Of a stretch of DNA of 64,000 bases, positions 1 to 8,701 are shown one piece after another (the first letter of the stretch is position 1; every line of letters starts with the position of its first letter). The translations under genes and the position numbers were made by a program. Below the pieces are notes generated by a model that saw only the letters and a list, made by a program, of their open reading frames with translations, was not told the origin of the DNA and made no database searches. Source of the stretch: Devosia sp. (GTDB taxonomy: Bacteria; Pseudomonadota; Alphaproteobacteria; Rhizobiales; Devosiaceae); contig JAQGJK010000016.1 of assembly GCA_028290665.1 (NCBI GenBank), forward strand, positions 1 through 64,000. The letters run 5' to 3'.

Positions 1-2
1 CG

Positions 3-419
3 ACTTCGATCATCGTGCTGGTGGCGATCAACCAGCCGTTCACGCTGTGGATGCTGCACTCGTTTTTCCTGTCGATCCCCAAAGACCTCGATGAGAGCGC
101 CATGGTCGACGGCTGCACGCGGTTCCAGGCGTTCCGAATGGTCATCATCCCGGTGATGTGGCCGGGCGTCGTGACCACGGGGTTGTTCAGCTTCCTGCTC
201 GCCTACAATGATTTCGCCGTGACCTCGATGCTGCTGAGCGCCGACAACCAGACCATGGTGCCCAAGATTTCGAGCTTCCTCGGCTCGATCTACACCGAGG
301 GCGACGTGATGTTCGCGGTCGCCGCCGTGGTGTCGGCTACCGTGCCGCTGTTCATTCTCGTGCTCTTTTTCCAACGCCAGATCGTCAGCGGGCTGACCGC
401 CGGCGCAGTGAAAGGCTAG
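3..419 (+). CDS. Carbohydrate ABC transporter permease (MalG-like), 3' part
   Basis: Partial gene: the reading frame is open from the left edge, and the visible part encodes the last about 138 residues of an inner-membrane permease. The permease loop (EAA motif) is visible as DESAMVDGCTRFQAFRMVI...P, the site that docks on the ATPase, followed by two hydrophobic segments and a short basic tail (FFQRQIVSGLTAGAVKG) typical of MalG/UgpE-type subunits. It ends 9 bp before the ATPase gene, so the two belong to one importer; the second permease and binding protein should lie left of the window. Family assignment is firm; substrate is unknown. The neighbouring catabolic genes suggest the importer feeds that pathway. 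Confidence 0.9.
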   Translation, partial: TSIIVLVAINQPFTLWMLHSFFLSIPKDLDESAMVDGCTRFQAFRMVIIPVMWPGVVTTGLFSFLLAYNDFAVTSMLLSADNQTMVPKISSFLGSIYTEGDVMFAVAAVVSATVPLFILVLFFQRQIVSGLTAGAVKG

Positions 420-428
420 ACCCGGCTC

Positions 429-1487
429 ATGGCCCAGATCCGCCTCAAGAACGTTTCGAAGCGCTGGCACAATTTCGTCGGCGTCGACAATTTCAGCCTC
501 GACATCGCCGACGAGGAATTCCTCGTGCTGCTCGGCCCTTCGGGGTGTGGCAAGACCACGACGATGCGGATGATCGCCGGGCTGGAGGATATTTCCGAGG
601 GCGAAATCTGGATCGGCGACCGGCTGGTCAATAAGCTCGAGCCCAAGGATCGCGACATCTCGATGGTGTTCCAGAGCTACGGGCTCTACCCGAACATGAC
701 GGTCTACGAGAACATCCGCTTCCCGCTGAAAGTGCGGAAAATTCCGCAGGAGCAGCACCACGAACGGGTGATGGCGGCGAGCAAGATGGTCGAACTCGAC
801 GATTTCCTGCAGCGCCGTCCGGCGGCTTTGTCGGGTGGCCAGCGGCAGCGCGTGGCTCTGGCGCGCGCCATCGTCCGCGAACCCAACGCCTTCCTGATGG
901 ACGAGCCGCTGTCCAACCTCGACGCCAAGCTGCGGGTCTCGACCCGGGCGCAGATCAAGAATTTGCATCACACGCTGAAGCGCACCACCATTTACGTCAC
1001 CCACGACCAGATCGAAGCGATGACGCTGGCCGACCGGGTCGTGGTGATGAGCAGGGGCCTCGTCCAGCAGGTCGGTACGCCCATGGAAATCTACGACCGT
1101 CCGGCCAACACCTTCGTCGCGAGCTTCATTGGGTCGCCGGCCATGAATCTCGTCCATGGCGAGATCGCGCGCGGCGAGTTCGTCGCTGACGGCATCCGCA
1201 TCGATGGGCTCGATCCAGCGGTGAGTGGCCCGGTCACGCTCGGCTTCCGCGCCGAAGATGCAACGCTGGCCAACGAGAATGGCCAGATCGTCGCGCCGAT
1301 CTATTCGGTGGAACTGCTCGGCGAGGCGACGATGATTTCGATGCGGGTCGGCGGCGAACTGGTGTCGGTTAAGACCGGCAAGGAGTATCGCGCCGAAATC
1401 GGCGACGTGGTTCGCATTAATATCGGCGCCGCCGCGTGCCATCTGTTCGATCGCGCGACCGGCACGCGGCTCGCCCGGGCACACTGA
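429..1487 (+). CDS. ABC transporter ATP-binding protein (MalK/UgpC type)
   Basis: 352-residue ATPase of the CUT1 sugar importer type, acting on the cytoplasmic face. Walker A is GPSGCGKTT (about residues 37-45), the Q-loop follows as MVFQSYGLYP, the ABC signature is [15 protein letters not shown], Walker B is [13 protein letters not shown] and the H-loop is YVTHDQ. About 110 C-terminal residues form the regulatory TOBE/OB-like domain expected for MalK/UgpC proteins. It starts 9 bp after the permease and stops 12 bp before the amidase, so it is part of the same operon. Substrate cannot be read from the ATPase. Confidence 0.95.
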   Translation: MAQIRLKNVSKRWHNFVGVDNFSLDIADEEFLVLLGPSGCGKTTTMRMIAGLEDISEGEIWIGDRLVNKLEPKDRDISMVFQSYGLYPNMTVYENIRFPLKVRKIPQEQHHERVMAASKMVELDDFLQRRPAALSGGQRQRVALARAIVREPNAFLMDEPLSNLDAKLRVSTRAQIKNLHHTLKRTTIYVTHDQIEAMTLADRVVVMSRGLVQQVGTPMEIYDRPANTFVASFIGSPAMNLVHGEIARGEFVADGIRIDGLDPAVSGPVTLGFRAEDATLANENGQIVAPIYSVELLGEATMISMRVGGELVSVKTGKEYRAEIGDVVRINIGAAACHLFDRATGTRLARAH

Positions 1488-1499
1488 AAGCGCACCCCG

Positions 1500-3047
1500 G
1501 TGTCCGCCAACCAAGCACCATCTGCGCTGAGCCGCGCCAGTTTCGACGCCCGCCTTGCCGGCACCGGCATTGGCTTGTCCGGCGAGGAAGCGGACAGCGT
1601 TTATAATCTCGCCGCGTGGATGAGCGACGGGGTGGCAAAACTTGTGGTCGGCAACGGCAGTGCCGTGGCACCGGCAATTACGGGCAATCCGTGCGATCTG
1701 ACGATCGTCGAAGCTGGCCGGCGTCTCCGGGATGGCTCGCTGACGTCGGTCGCCTTGACGACGGCGCATCTTGCGCGCATCGCCGAACGCGACGGCCGGT
1801 TCGGGGCGTTTTTCACGCTGGCTGCGTCACGCGCACTCGCAGACGCCGAGCGGGCCGATGCTGACTTTGCCGCCGGCACTGATCGTGGCCCGCTGCAGGG
1901 CATTCCAATCGGCATCAAGGACCTCATCGACGTTGCCGGCCTGCCGACGACTGCCGGGTCGAAAGCCCGCGCTAACTTTATGCCGGAGGCCAACGCCATA
2001 GTAGTGCAGCGGCTGATTGATGGCGGGGCGGTCATCATCGGCAAGCTGGCGACTTATGAATGGGGCACCGTCGGGCCCGCCTATGACACGCTGTTCGAGC
2101 CGGCGCGCAATCCGTGGAGCGTCGAGCACATCACCGGCGGCTCGTCGTCGGGCTGTGCCGTGGCGGTCGCGTCGGGGATGCTGCGGACCAGTATCGGCAG
2201 CGATACCGGTGGCTCGGTACGCGGCCCGGCGGCCTATTGCGGCATCGTCGGGCTGAAGCCGACCTTCGGTTCGGTGCCCAAGGACGGGGCCATCGGCCTC
2301 GCGCCCAGCATGGACCACCTCGGCCCGATGAGCGCGACGACGGCCGAAGCCGCGATCACCCTCGATGTCATCGCCGGCCGCACGGGCGCGGATGCCGCCG
2401 CGAGTTTGCTGGGGCAGGACATTGCCGGATTGCGCATCGCATACGCCCGCAACTGGTTTGCCGGTGATCCTCAGGTGATGCCCGAGATTGTTGCCGCAAT
2501 GGATGCTGCGGTTTCGGAATTATCGCTGCTGGGGGCAATCGTCGAGCAGGTCGAATTGCCCGATTATCCGACGCTCGAAGCCGTCGCCGCGGCGATCCTG
2601 CACTACGAGGCGTTCGAGCAGCACGGTGCCGAACTGGCCGCGCACCCGGACACCTATGGGCGTAAGACTTTCCAGACCCTCGCCTCGGGGGTGAGCCTTA
2701 CGGCAGAGGAGTACGACCGCGCTCGTGGCGCCGGCGAAGCCCTCAGGCAGCAACTCGATGCTGAGATTTTCGGCCGCTTCGATACACTCGTCACTGTCAC
2801 CGCGCTGACCACGGCGCTGCCGGTGTCGCTGTTCGGCAAGGGCGCGGTGTGGACGCCGATGCGGACCATCGGCCTCAATGTCACCGGTCACCCGGTACTG
2901 GCGCTCCCGATCGGCACTACTGGCGGGCTGCCGATCGGCATGCAGATCATCGGCAGGCACTATGCAGAAAACCGCATCTGCCAGATTGGCGACGCCTTCG
3001 AACGCGCCACCGGTCACTCGGACCAGCGTCCGCCGGCACTCGGCTGA
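1500..3047 (+). CDS. Amidase-signature family hydrolase
   Basis: 515-residue amidase. The Ser-cisSer-Lys triad is visible at K140 (GIKDL), S215 (GGSSSG) and S239 (GSDTGGSVR), with the same spacing as in fatty acid amide hydrolase (K142/S217/S241). Such enzymes hydrolyse C-N bonds of amides, carboxybiuret or allophanate. The GTG start at 1500 lies 12 bp after the ATPase stop; an ATG at 1620 would remove 40 residues. The first about 50 residues (FDARLAGTGIGLSGEEADSV) are not part of the usual amidase core and look helical, a little like AtzG/GatC helper subunits; this is inference. It is followed 27 bp later by a HisD-like gene. Substrate unknown. Confidence 0.88.
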   Translation: MSANQAPSALSRASFDARLAGTGIGLSGEEADSVYNLAAWMSDGVAKLVVGNGSAVAPAITGNPCDLTIVEAGRRLRDGSLTSVALTTAHLARIAERDGRFGAFFTLAASRALADAERADADFAAGTDRGPLQGIPIGIKDLIDVAGLPTTAGSKARANFMPEANAIVVQRLIDGGAVIIGKLATYEWGTVGPAYDTLFEPARNPWSVEHITGGSSSGCAVAVASGMLRTSIGSDTGGSVRGPAAYCGIVGLKPTFGSVPKDGAIGLAPSMDHLGPMSATTAEAAITLDVIAGRTGADAAASLLGQDIAGLRIAYARNWFAGDPQVMPEIVAAMDAAVSELSLLGAIVEQVELPDYPTLEAVAAAILHYEAFEQHGAELAAHPDTYGRKTFQTLASGVSLTAEEYDRARGAGEALRQQLDAEIFGRFDTLVTVTALTTALPVSLFGKGAVWTPMRTIGLNVTGHPVLALPIGTTGGLPIGMQIIGRHYAENRICQIGDAFERATGHSDQRPPALG

Positions 3048-3074
3048 CGACAAGAACTACGGAGAGGAAACGCC

Positions 3075-4400
3075 ATGGCCATCTGGCTCAAACGCGGCAA
3101 GGACGCCGAATATCGCGCCGATGCGGACCGCAAAGTGCGGGCGACGGTCGAGGAAATCCTCGGCGACATCGAAAAGCGCGGCGATGCGGCGGTGCGTGAC
3201 CTGTCGCGCAAATTCGACAACTGGGATCGGGCAGAGTTCCGCCTGTCGCCGGCCGAAATCGACGCGTGCATGGCAGAATTGTCCGACCAGGACTTGTCCG
3301 ACATTGCTTTCGCCCAGACCCAGGTGCGCAACTTCGCGCAAAAGCAGCGGGCGACGCTGACCGACCTCGAAGTCGAAACGCTGCCCGGCGTCACCCTCGG
3401 CCACAAGCACGTCCCCATCGCCGCCGTCGGTTGCTACGTGCCGGGCGGCAAATATCCGCTGCTGGCTTCGGCCCACATGTCGGTGCTGACCGCCAAGGTC
3501 GCCGGCTGTGGCCGGGTGATCACCTGCGCGCCGCCGTTCAACGGCCGCCCGGCGCCGGCGATCGTCGCCGCGCAGCACATGGCGGGCGCCGACGAGATTT
3601 ACGTCCTCGGCGGTATCCAGGCGATCGGCGCCATGGCGATCGGGACGGAATCGATCAAGCCGGTCGACATGCTCGTCGGTCCTGGAAATGCATTCGTCGC
3701 CGAAGCCAAGCGCCAGTTGTATGGCCGGGTCGGCATCGATCTGTTCGCCGGACCGACGGAAACGCTAGTCATTGCCGACGATACCGTCGACGGCGAAATC
3801 TGCGCTACCGACCTGCTCGGGCAAGCCGAACATGGCCCGACGACGCCGGCGATCTTGCTGACCAACTCAGAGAAGCTGGCGCGCGACACCATGAACGAAG
3901 TCCAGCGGCTGCTGGCGATCCTGCCGACGGGCGATGTCGCCCGCAAGGCGTGGGAGGATTTCGGCGAAGTCATCGTCTGCGACAGCCACGAGGAAATGCT
4001 CGCCGAGGCCGATCGCATCGCCTCCGAGCATGTGCAGGTGATGACCGACCGGGACATGTGGTTCCGCGACAACCTGACCAATTACGGCGCGCTGTTCCTC
4101 GGGCCGCGCACCAATGTCGCTTATGGCGACAAGGTCATCGGCACTAACCACACGCTGCCGACGATGAAGGCCGCGCGCTACACCGGTGGCCTGTGGGTGG
4201 GCAAATTCCTCAAGACCTGCACCTGGCAGCGCGTCGATACCGATGAGGCCTCGGCGATGATCGGCGAGTATGCCTCCCGGCTGTCGATGCTCGAAGGCTT
4301 TGTCGGGCATGCCGAGCAGGGCAATATCCGGGTGCGCCGCTATGGCGGCCGCAACATTCCCTATGGCACCGCGGCTTCGCCGCGCGTGGCGGCCGAGTAG
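3075..4400 (+). CDS. HisD-like NAD-dependent dehydrogenase (paralogue 1)
   Basis: 441 residues, full length for the histidinol dehydrogenase family. The zinc ligands of the family are conserved at matching places (Q250 and H253 in GQAEHG, D352 in [11 protein letters not shown]412 in VGHAEQG), as is the catalytic Glu-His pair (E318-H319 in SEHVQV). Histidinol dehydrogenase oxidises a primary alcohol to an acid in two NAD-dependent steps. No other histidine biosynthesis gene is near, and a second HisD-like gene lies at 8702-9997, so a catabolic role on another alcohol is likelier; the DHPS dehydrogenase HpsN is a known catabolic precedent. Starts after a GGAGAGG-like ribosome site and is 3 bp before the next gene. 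Confidence 0.88.
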   Translation: MAIWLKRGKDAEYRADADRKVRATVEEILGDIEKRGDAAVRDLSRKFDNWDRAEFRLSPAEIDACMAELSDQDLSDIAFAQTQVRNFAQKQRATLTDLEVETLPGVTLGHKHVPIAAVGCYVPGGKYPLLASAHMSVLTAKVAGCGRVITCAPPFNGRPAPAIVAAQHMAGADEIYVLGGIQAIGAMAIGTESIKPVDMLVGPGNAFVAEAKRQLYGRVGIDLFAGPTETLVIADDTVDGEICATDLLGQAEHGPTTPAILLTNSEKLARDTMNEVQRLLAILPTGDVARKAWEDFGEVIVCDSHEEMLAEADRIASEHVQVMTDRDMWFRDNLTNYGALFLGPRTNVAYGDKVIGTNHTLPTMKAARYTGGLWVGKFLKTCTWQRVDTDEASAMIGEYASRLSMLEGFVGHAEQGNIRVRRYGGRNIPYGTAASPRVAAE

Positions 4401-4403
4401 CGC

Positions 4404-5168
4404 ATGCACCTGCCGCGCACCCCGAGCTTTCGCCTCGACGGCCGCCGCGCTCTCGTCACCGGGGGCACGCGCGGCATCGGGCTCGGCGCGGCGGTGGCAT
4501 TGGCAGAGGCGGGGGCGTTGGTGACTATCGCCGCCCGCACCGCGGCCGATATCACCATGGTGGTCAACGCCATGGCCGATGCCCAGTACGCGGTCGAGGG
4601 CGTCGCTATCGATGTAACCGACGTCGCGGCGGTGCAGGAATTCATCGCCGACAGCCCGGCGTTCGAAATTCTCGTCAACAGTGCCGGCGGGGCGCGGCAT
4701 TCGTCGTTTGCGGCCATCACCGAAACCGATTATCGCGCCGTCATCGACCTCAACCTTACCTCGACGCTGTTCGTGTCGCAGGCCGTGGTCGGCAAACTTG
4801 TCGCTGAAAACCGACCGGGCTCGATCATCCATATTTCATCCCAGATGGGCCATGTCGGCGGGCCGAACCGTGCCGTCTATGCGGCAAGTAAATTCGCCGT
4901 CGAGGGGCTGGCCCGGTCGATGGCCATCGAACTTGGCGTCCACGGCATCCGGGTCAACACCATCTGCCCGACCTTCATCGAGACCGAGATGACGGCCAAA
5001 ACCCTCGGCGATCCGGCGTTCCGGAGCTGGGTGTTGTCCAAGATCAAGCTTGGTCGGCTTGGCACGGTGGAAGACATCATGGGCCCGGTTGTGTTCCTCG
5101 CCTCCGATGCGGCACAACTCGTGACGGGCGCATCGCTCCTGGTGGATGGCGGATGGACGGCGGAGTAA
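4404..5168 (+). CDS. Short-chain dehydrogenase/reductase (SDR)
   Basis: 254-residue classical SDR. The Rossmann dinucleotide motif is TGGTRGIGLG (residues 19-28), the NNAG-like motif is VNSAGG, and the catalytic Ser-Tyr-Lys set is S146, Y159 and K163 (YAASK). The C-terminal VDGGWTAE is typical. It would interconvert an alcohol and a ketone using NAD(P). It starts 3 bp after the HisD-like gene and its last 16 bases overlap the start of the LacI-type regulator, so it is clearly in the same operon. The substrate is not evident. Confidence 0.9.
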   Translation: MHLPRTPSFRLDGRRALVTGGTRGIGLGAAVALAEAGALVTIAARTAADITMVVNAMADAQYAVEGVAIDVTDVAAVQEFIADSPAFEILVNSAGGARHSSFAAITETDYRAVIDLNLTSTLFVSQAVVGKLVAENRPGSIIHISSQMGHVGGPNRAVYAASKFAVEGLARSMAIELGVHGIRVNTICPTFIETEMTAKTLGDPAFRSWVLSKIKLGRLGTVEDIMGPVVFLASDAAQLVTGASLLVDGGWTAE

Positions 5169-6229
5169 TCAAGCGGGCAGGGGTGACCTCGTTCCAGGTC
5201 GCCGAACATGCGGGAGTGAGCCAGTCGGCCGTCTCGCGCACGTTTACGCCTGGCGCATCCATTTCCACCAAGACCCGCGCCAAGGTGTTGATGTCGGCCA
5301 AGGAACTCGGCTACCGCCCCAACGCCATCGCCCGCTCGCTGATCACCTCGCGCTCGCGCATCATCGCCGTGGTGATGGCCTATCTCGAGAACCTGTTTTA
5401 CCCCGACGTGCTCGAAGAACTCGGCCGCCTGCTCGCCGCCGAGGGTTATCATTTGCTGCTGTTCACCGGCTTCATGGACCGCGATAGCGACCCGGTGTTC
5501 GACCAACTGATGCAGTATCAGGTCGATGGCATCATTTTGGCCTCGACCTCGCTGTCCTCCGAACTGTCGGATGAATGCGCCACAGCCGGCATTCCCGTCG
5601 TGCTGTTCAACCGCACTACGGAACGGGACTCGGTGTCGAGCGTCACGTCCCGCAACCGCGAAGGAGGACGGTTGCTGGCCGACTTCCTCGTTGCCGGCGG
5701 GCACAAATCCTTCGGCTACATCGCCGGCATCGAAAACTCCTCGACCAACCGCGATCGCCTCGGTGGTTTCCGCGAGCAATTGCTGGTGCATGGGGTCGAC
5801 GAACTCGTTATCCGCACCGGCAATTATTCCCGCGTCGAAGCCCAGGTGGCGGCGCGCGAGATGCTGTCGCTCCCGGTGCGGCCTGAGGCGATCTTTGTGG
5901 CTAATGACCACATGGCGGTCGCGGTGATGGACGTGGCGCGCTACGAATTCGGTCTGTCGATCCCCGACGATTTGTCGATCGTCGGCTATGACGATGCCGG
6001 CCCGGCGCGCTGGCCGTCCTACGGCATCACTTCGGTTTCGCAACCGGTCAATGAGATGACCTCGGCGACGGTCGACATCCTGCTCGACCAGATTCATTCA
6101 GGCGACATGGAGCCGCTGCACCGCATCGTTTCGGGCGAACTCATCGTGCGCAGTTCGGCCCGCCAGCCCGCTGCCGGGGTGATCGAAATCGACGGCCGGT
6201 GCCTGTATCGACCCAGCCCTGGGACTTGA
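5153..6229 (+). CDS. LacI-family transcriptional regulator
   Basis: 358 residues. The N-terminus carries the LacI helix-turn-helix and hinge (TSFQVAEHAGVSQSAVSRTF, then LGYRPNAIARSL), followed by a periplasmic-binding-protein-like effector domain (VANDHMAVAVMDVARYEFGLSIPDDLSIVGYDDAG). The ATG at 5153 overlaps the preceding SDR gene by 16 bases; the HTH begins close to this start, which supports it. It most likely senses the substrate or an intermediate of the surrounding pathway. Two matching palindromes with the central CG typical of LacI operators occur at 6274 and 10085 and are the probable targets. Confidence 0.93.
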   Translation: MDGGVIKRAGVTSFQVAEHAGVSQSAVSRTFTPGASISTKTRAKVLMSAKELGYRPNAIARSLITSRSRIIAVVMAYLENLFYPDVLEELGRLLAAEGYHLLLFTGFMDRDSDPVFDQLMQYQVDGIILASTSLSSELSDECATAGIPVVLFNRTTERDSVSSVTSRNREGGRLLADFLVAGGHKSFGYIAGIENSSTNRDRLGGFREQLLVHGVDELVIRTGNYSRVEAQVAAREMLSLPVRPEAIFVANDHMAVAVMDVARYEFGLSIPDDLSIVGYDDAGPARWPSYGITSVSQPVNEMTSATVDILLDQIHSGDMEPLHRIVSGELIVRSSARQPAAGVIEIDGRCLYRPSPGT

Positions 6230-6273
6230 ACCAAAGAATTATCACCGGGGACTTCGCTTGCCCTGAAAAACTC

Positions 6274-6287
6274 TGCATACGCATGCA
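6274..6287. promoter_or_regulatory. Candidate LacI-type operator before the bicupin gene
   Basis: TGCATACGCATGCA is a near-perfect palindrome centred on CG and followed by AAAAC. It lies 45 bp before the bicupin start and just after the regulator gene. A 12-of-14 match occurs at 10085. LacI-family operators typically have this TG-n-CG-n-CA layout. Binding by the regulator at 5153 is inference. Confidence 0.6.
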
Positions 6288-6331
6288 AAACGCTTTCAAC
6301 GTATCGCACTGTCAAAAAAAGAGGACATGAA

Positions 6332-7372
6332 ATGACGAACTGGACGCAAAGCGACATGGAAAAGCGGCTGGTCCGCTATGCTGACCTTAAGGGGCTGAAG
6401 AATGCCTTCATCGACGCAAGGACGCCGGGCTCCGACCGCAAGGAAAATTTTACCATCATCGGACCGGGTGTTTCGGAAAACCCGGCGCAGGTGGTGCATA
6501 TCCCCGAGGCGCACGGCTTCAATTTCGGCGCGGCGCGCCAGCCCTTCGGCTGCACCAATTCGCAGCACAGCCACCTGACGGCCGAAACGTTCCTCGTCCA
6601 CACCGGCAAGTGGCGCTTTGTGTTTGGCGCCAATAAGGACGAGGGCTATCTCGACGTCGAGCCCGGCGATGTCGCGACGGTGCCGACGCACATGTTCCGC
6701 GGTTTCGAAAAGCGCGATGAGGGCACCGGGTTCCTCGCCGTGGTGCTCGGCCATGACGATCCGGGCAAAGTCGTCTGGGCGCCGTCGGTGTTCAAGATGG
6801 CCGAGGATTTTGGCCTGAAGCTGCTCAAGGGCGGCAAGCTGATAGACACCACGATCGGCGAGAGCGTCCCCGAAGGGGCGGAATTGGAACAGCCGCCGAC
6901 AGCTGAAAAGATGGCCGAGCTGGCTACCCCGCCGATGAGTGAACTCGGCAAATACTATCTGCCGCACGCGTCAATGGCGGGTAATCCGAATTCGCCGCTG
7001 GCGGGCGAGGGCGTTGAGGAAGCCGCTTTGATCGGCGATGTCGACAGTGCCGACGGCTTTGCGGCCGGCCCGATCGTCGGGCACTGGCAGCACGGCTTCG
7101 CGCTGCGTCGCCTGAAGCTCGCGACCGGCGCCACCGTGCCCCAGCACAGCCGCAGCGAGCAGGAAGTGATCTTCGTGCAGTCTGGAACGCTCGAATTCAA
7201 CTGGGCCGATGGGGCGCTGATCCTCGGGGCCGGCGATACGCTGACGGTGCCGATCGGGGTCGTCCACGGCTTCCGCAACCCGGCCTCGGCTGACGCCATC
7301 GCCTTCATCATCCGCGGTTCCGAACGACCGGCGGCCCCACAATTCGTCGAACATCGTCAGGCGGCGGAATAA
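6332..7372 (+). CDS. Bicupin protein
   Basis: 346 residues with two cupin-like beta-barrel domains. The first (about residues 50-145) contains SQHSHLTAETFLVHTGKWRFVF and EPGDVATVPTHMFRGFE; the second (about 240-335) contains VPQHSRSEQEVIFVQSGTLEF and GAGDTLTVPIGVVHGFRNP. Histidines and a glutamate in the motifs suggest metal binding, most clearly in domain 2 (H..R.EQEV). Bicupins include dioxygenases, isomerases and decarboxylases, so no reaction is assigned. The start has a GAGGA ribosome site 6 bp upstream; an operator-like palindrome precedes it. The MetE-like gene begins 2 bp after its stop, implying a shared role. Confidence 0.85.
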   Translation: MTNWTQSDMEKRLVRYADLKGLKNAFIDARTPGSDRKENFTIIGPGVSENPAQVVHIPEAHGFNFGAARQPFGCTNSQHSHLTAETFLVHTGKWRFVFGANKDEGYLDVEPGDVATVPTHMFRGFEKRDEGTGFLAVVLGHDDPGKVVWAPSVFKMAEDFGLKLLKGGKLIDTTIGESVPEGAELEQPPTAEKMAELATPPMSELGKYYLPHASMAGNPNSPLAGEGVEEAALIGDVDSADGFAAGPIVGHWQHGFALRRLKLATGATVPQHSRSEQEVIFVQSGTLEFNWADGALILGAGDTLTVPIGVVHGFRNPASADAIAFIIRGSERPAAPQFVEHRQAAE

Positions 7373-7374
7373 TC

Positions 7375-8514
7375 ATGGCGCACCAGATTCTCACCACGCA
7401 TGTCGGGTCGCTGCCGCGTTCAAAGCAGGTGACCGATCTGGTGTTCGCCCGCGAAGCCGGCGTGCCGATCGACGAGGCGGGGTTCAATGCCATCGTTTCG
7501 GCCGCGGTCGTCGACATCGTGCAGAAACAGAAGGCGGCGGGTATCGACCTGCCGTCCGATGGCGAGATGAGCAAGATCAGCTACGCCACCTACATCAAGG
7601 ATCGGCTCACGGGCTTTGCCGGCGACAGCTCCCGCCGCCCGCCGCAGGACCTCGAGCAGTTCCCGAGTTTTCTTGAACGCCAGAGCCGCTCGGGTGGCAC
7701 GCCGAGCTACCGGCGGCCCAAATGCGTCGGCGAGATCGCGGTGAAATCGATGCAGCCGCTGGCCGAGGATGTTTCGGCCTTCCAGGCGGCGCTGACCGGG
7801 GCGGGCTACGCCCACGGCTTCATGAATTCGGCGACACCGGGCGTCATCGCGCTATTCCAACCCAACGAATTCTACGCCACGCAGGACGATTACCTCGAAG
7901 CCGTCGCCGAGGGCATGCGGGCCGAATATGAAGGCATCGTCGCGGCGGGGTTTACCCTGCAGCTCGACAGCCCCGATCTCGGGCTCGGCCGGCACATGAT
8001 GTACAAGGAGCTCGACGATGCGGGCTTCGTTGGCCGTGCCGAGCGCCATATCGAGGTGCTGAACCACGCGCTGCGCAACATCGATGGCAGCAAGGTGCGG
8101 ATGCATGTGTGCTGGGGCAATTACGAGGGTCCGCATACTTGTGACATCGCTTTGAAGAAAATTCTGCCGGCGATCCTCAAGGCCAAGCCGCGGGCGCTGC
8201 TGTTCGAGGGCGCTAATCCGCGCCACGCCCATGAATGGGTCGACTGGCAGGCCGTCGATCTGCCGGACGACTACGTGCTGATCCCGGGGGTCATCGACTC
8301 CACCACCAACTTTGTCGAGCACCCCGAACTGATCGCCGAGCGCCTTGCCAAATACATCGGTATCGTCGGCGCCGAACGCGTCATTGCCGGCACCGATTGC
8401 GGGTTCTCGACCTTTGCGGGTTTCGGTGCGGTGGATAGCGACATCGTTTGGGCCAAGCTGCGGGCGCTGGCCGAAGGGGCGGAAATCGCCAGCACGAGGC
8501 TAAGGGCGGCTTAG
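7375..8514 (+). CDS. MetE C-terminal-domain-like zinc protein
   Basis: 379 residues, equal to the catalytic half of cobalamin-independent methionine synthase, without the N-terminal half. The zinc site of the family is intact: H244 and C246 (RMHVCWGN), E278 (LLFEGANPRHAHEW) and C342 (GTDCGFSTF); the N-terminal THVGSLPR motif is also present. Stand-alone homologues include epoxyalkane:coenzyme M transferase and enzymes of uncertain function in catabolic clusters. Here it follows the bicupin by 2 bp and lies between two HisD-like genes, so a lyase or thiol/alkyl-transfer role in this pathway is likelier than methionine synthesis. The reaction itself is unknown. Confidence 0.85.
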   Translation: MAHQILTTHVGSLPRSKQVTDLVFAREAGVPIDEAGFNAIVSAAVVDIVQKQKAAGIDLPSDGEMSKISYATYIKDRLTGFAGDSSRRPPQDLEQFPSFLERQSRSGGTPSYRRPKCVGEIAVKSMQPLAEDVSAFQAALTGAGYAHGFMNSATPGVIALFQPNEFYATQDDYLEAVAEGMRAEYEGIVAAGFTLQLDSPDLGLGRHMMYKELDDAGFVGRAERHIEVLNHALRNIDGSKVRMHVCWGNYEGPHTCDIALKKILPAILKAKPRALLFEGANPRHAHEWVDWQAVDLPDDYVLIPGVIDSTTNFVEHPELIAERLAKYIGIVGAERVIAGTDCGFSTFAGFGAVDSDIVWAKLRALAEGAEIASTRLRAA

Positions 8515-8537
8515 AGCTCAGCCGCCAAGCATCCACG

Positions 8538-8649
8538 GTGTCGTCCCCGCGAAGGTGGGAATCCAGTAAGCGCAAAGGCAGTTGGTTTCACCGTCGATGG
8601 CAGCCCCCGCGTCAGCGGGTACCGGATTCCCGCCTTCGCGGGAATGACG
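8538..8649. repeat. Intergenic repeat with inverted ends (family A)
   Basis: About 110 bp between convergent genes. The ends are inverted copies of each other (left GTCGTCCCCGCGAAGGTGGG, right CCCGCCTTCGCGGGAATGAC), and a further hairpin-like GC-rich stretch lies inside (CCCCCGCGTCAGCGGG). The same ends occur in the element at 37886-37987. No reading frame of note is present. It resembles short palindromic or MITE-like elements common in alphaproteobacteria and may also act as a transcription terminator for the two converging genes. Confidence 0.75.
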
Positions 8650-8701
8650 GTGGTGGGTGGCGAGGGTAGCCTGGCGAGAACGGCGTTATGGCCGCCCCGC
8701 A

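Noticed and set aside
3075-4400. Assignment as histidine-biosynthesis hisD
   Set aside because: No other his gene is near and a second HisD-like gene is in the same regulon; a catabolic role is likelier, though biosynthesis cannot be excluded.
4877-6097. 406-codon minus-strand frame across the LacI regulator gene
   Set aside because: Shadow of the regulator and SDR genes; no known motif.
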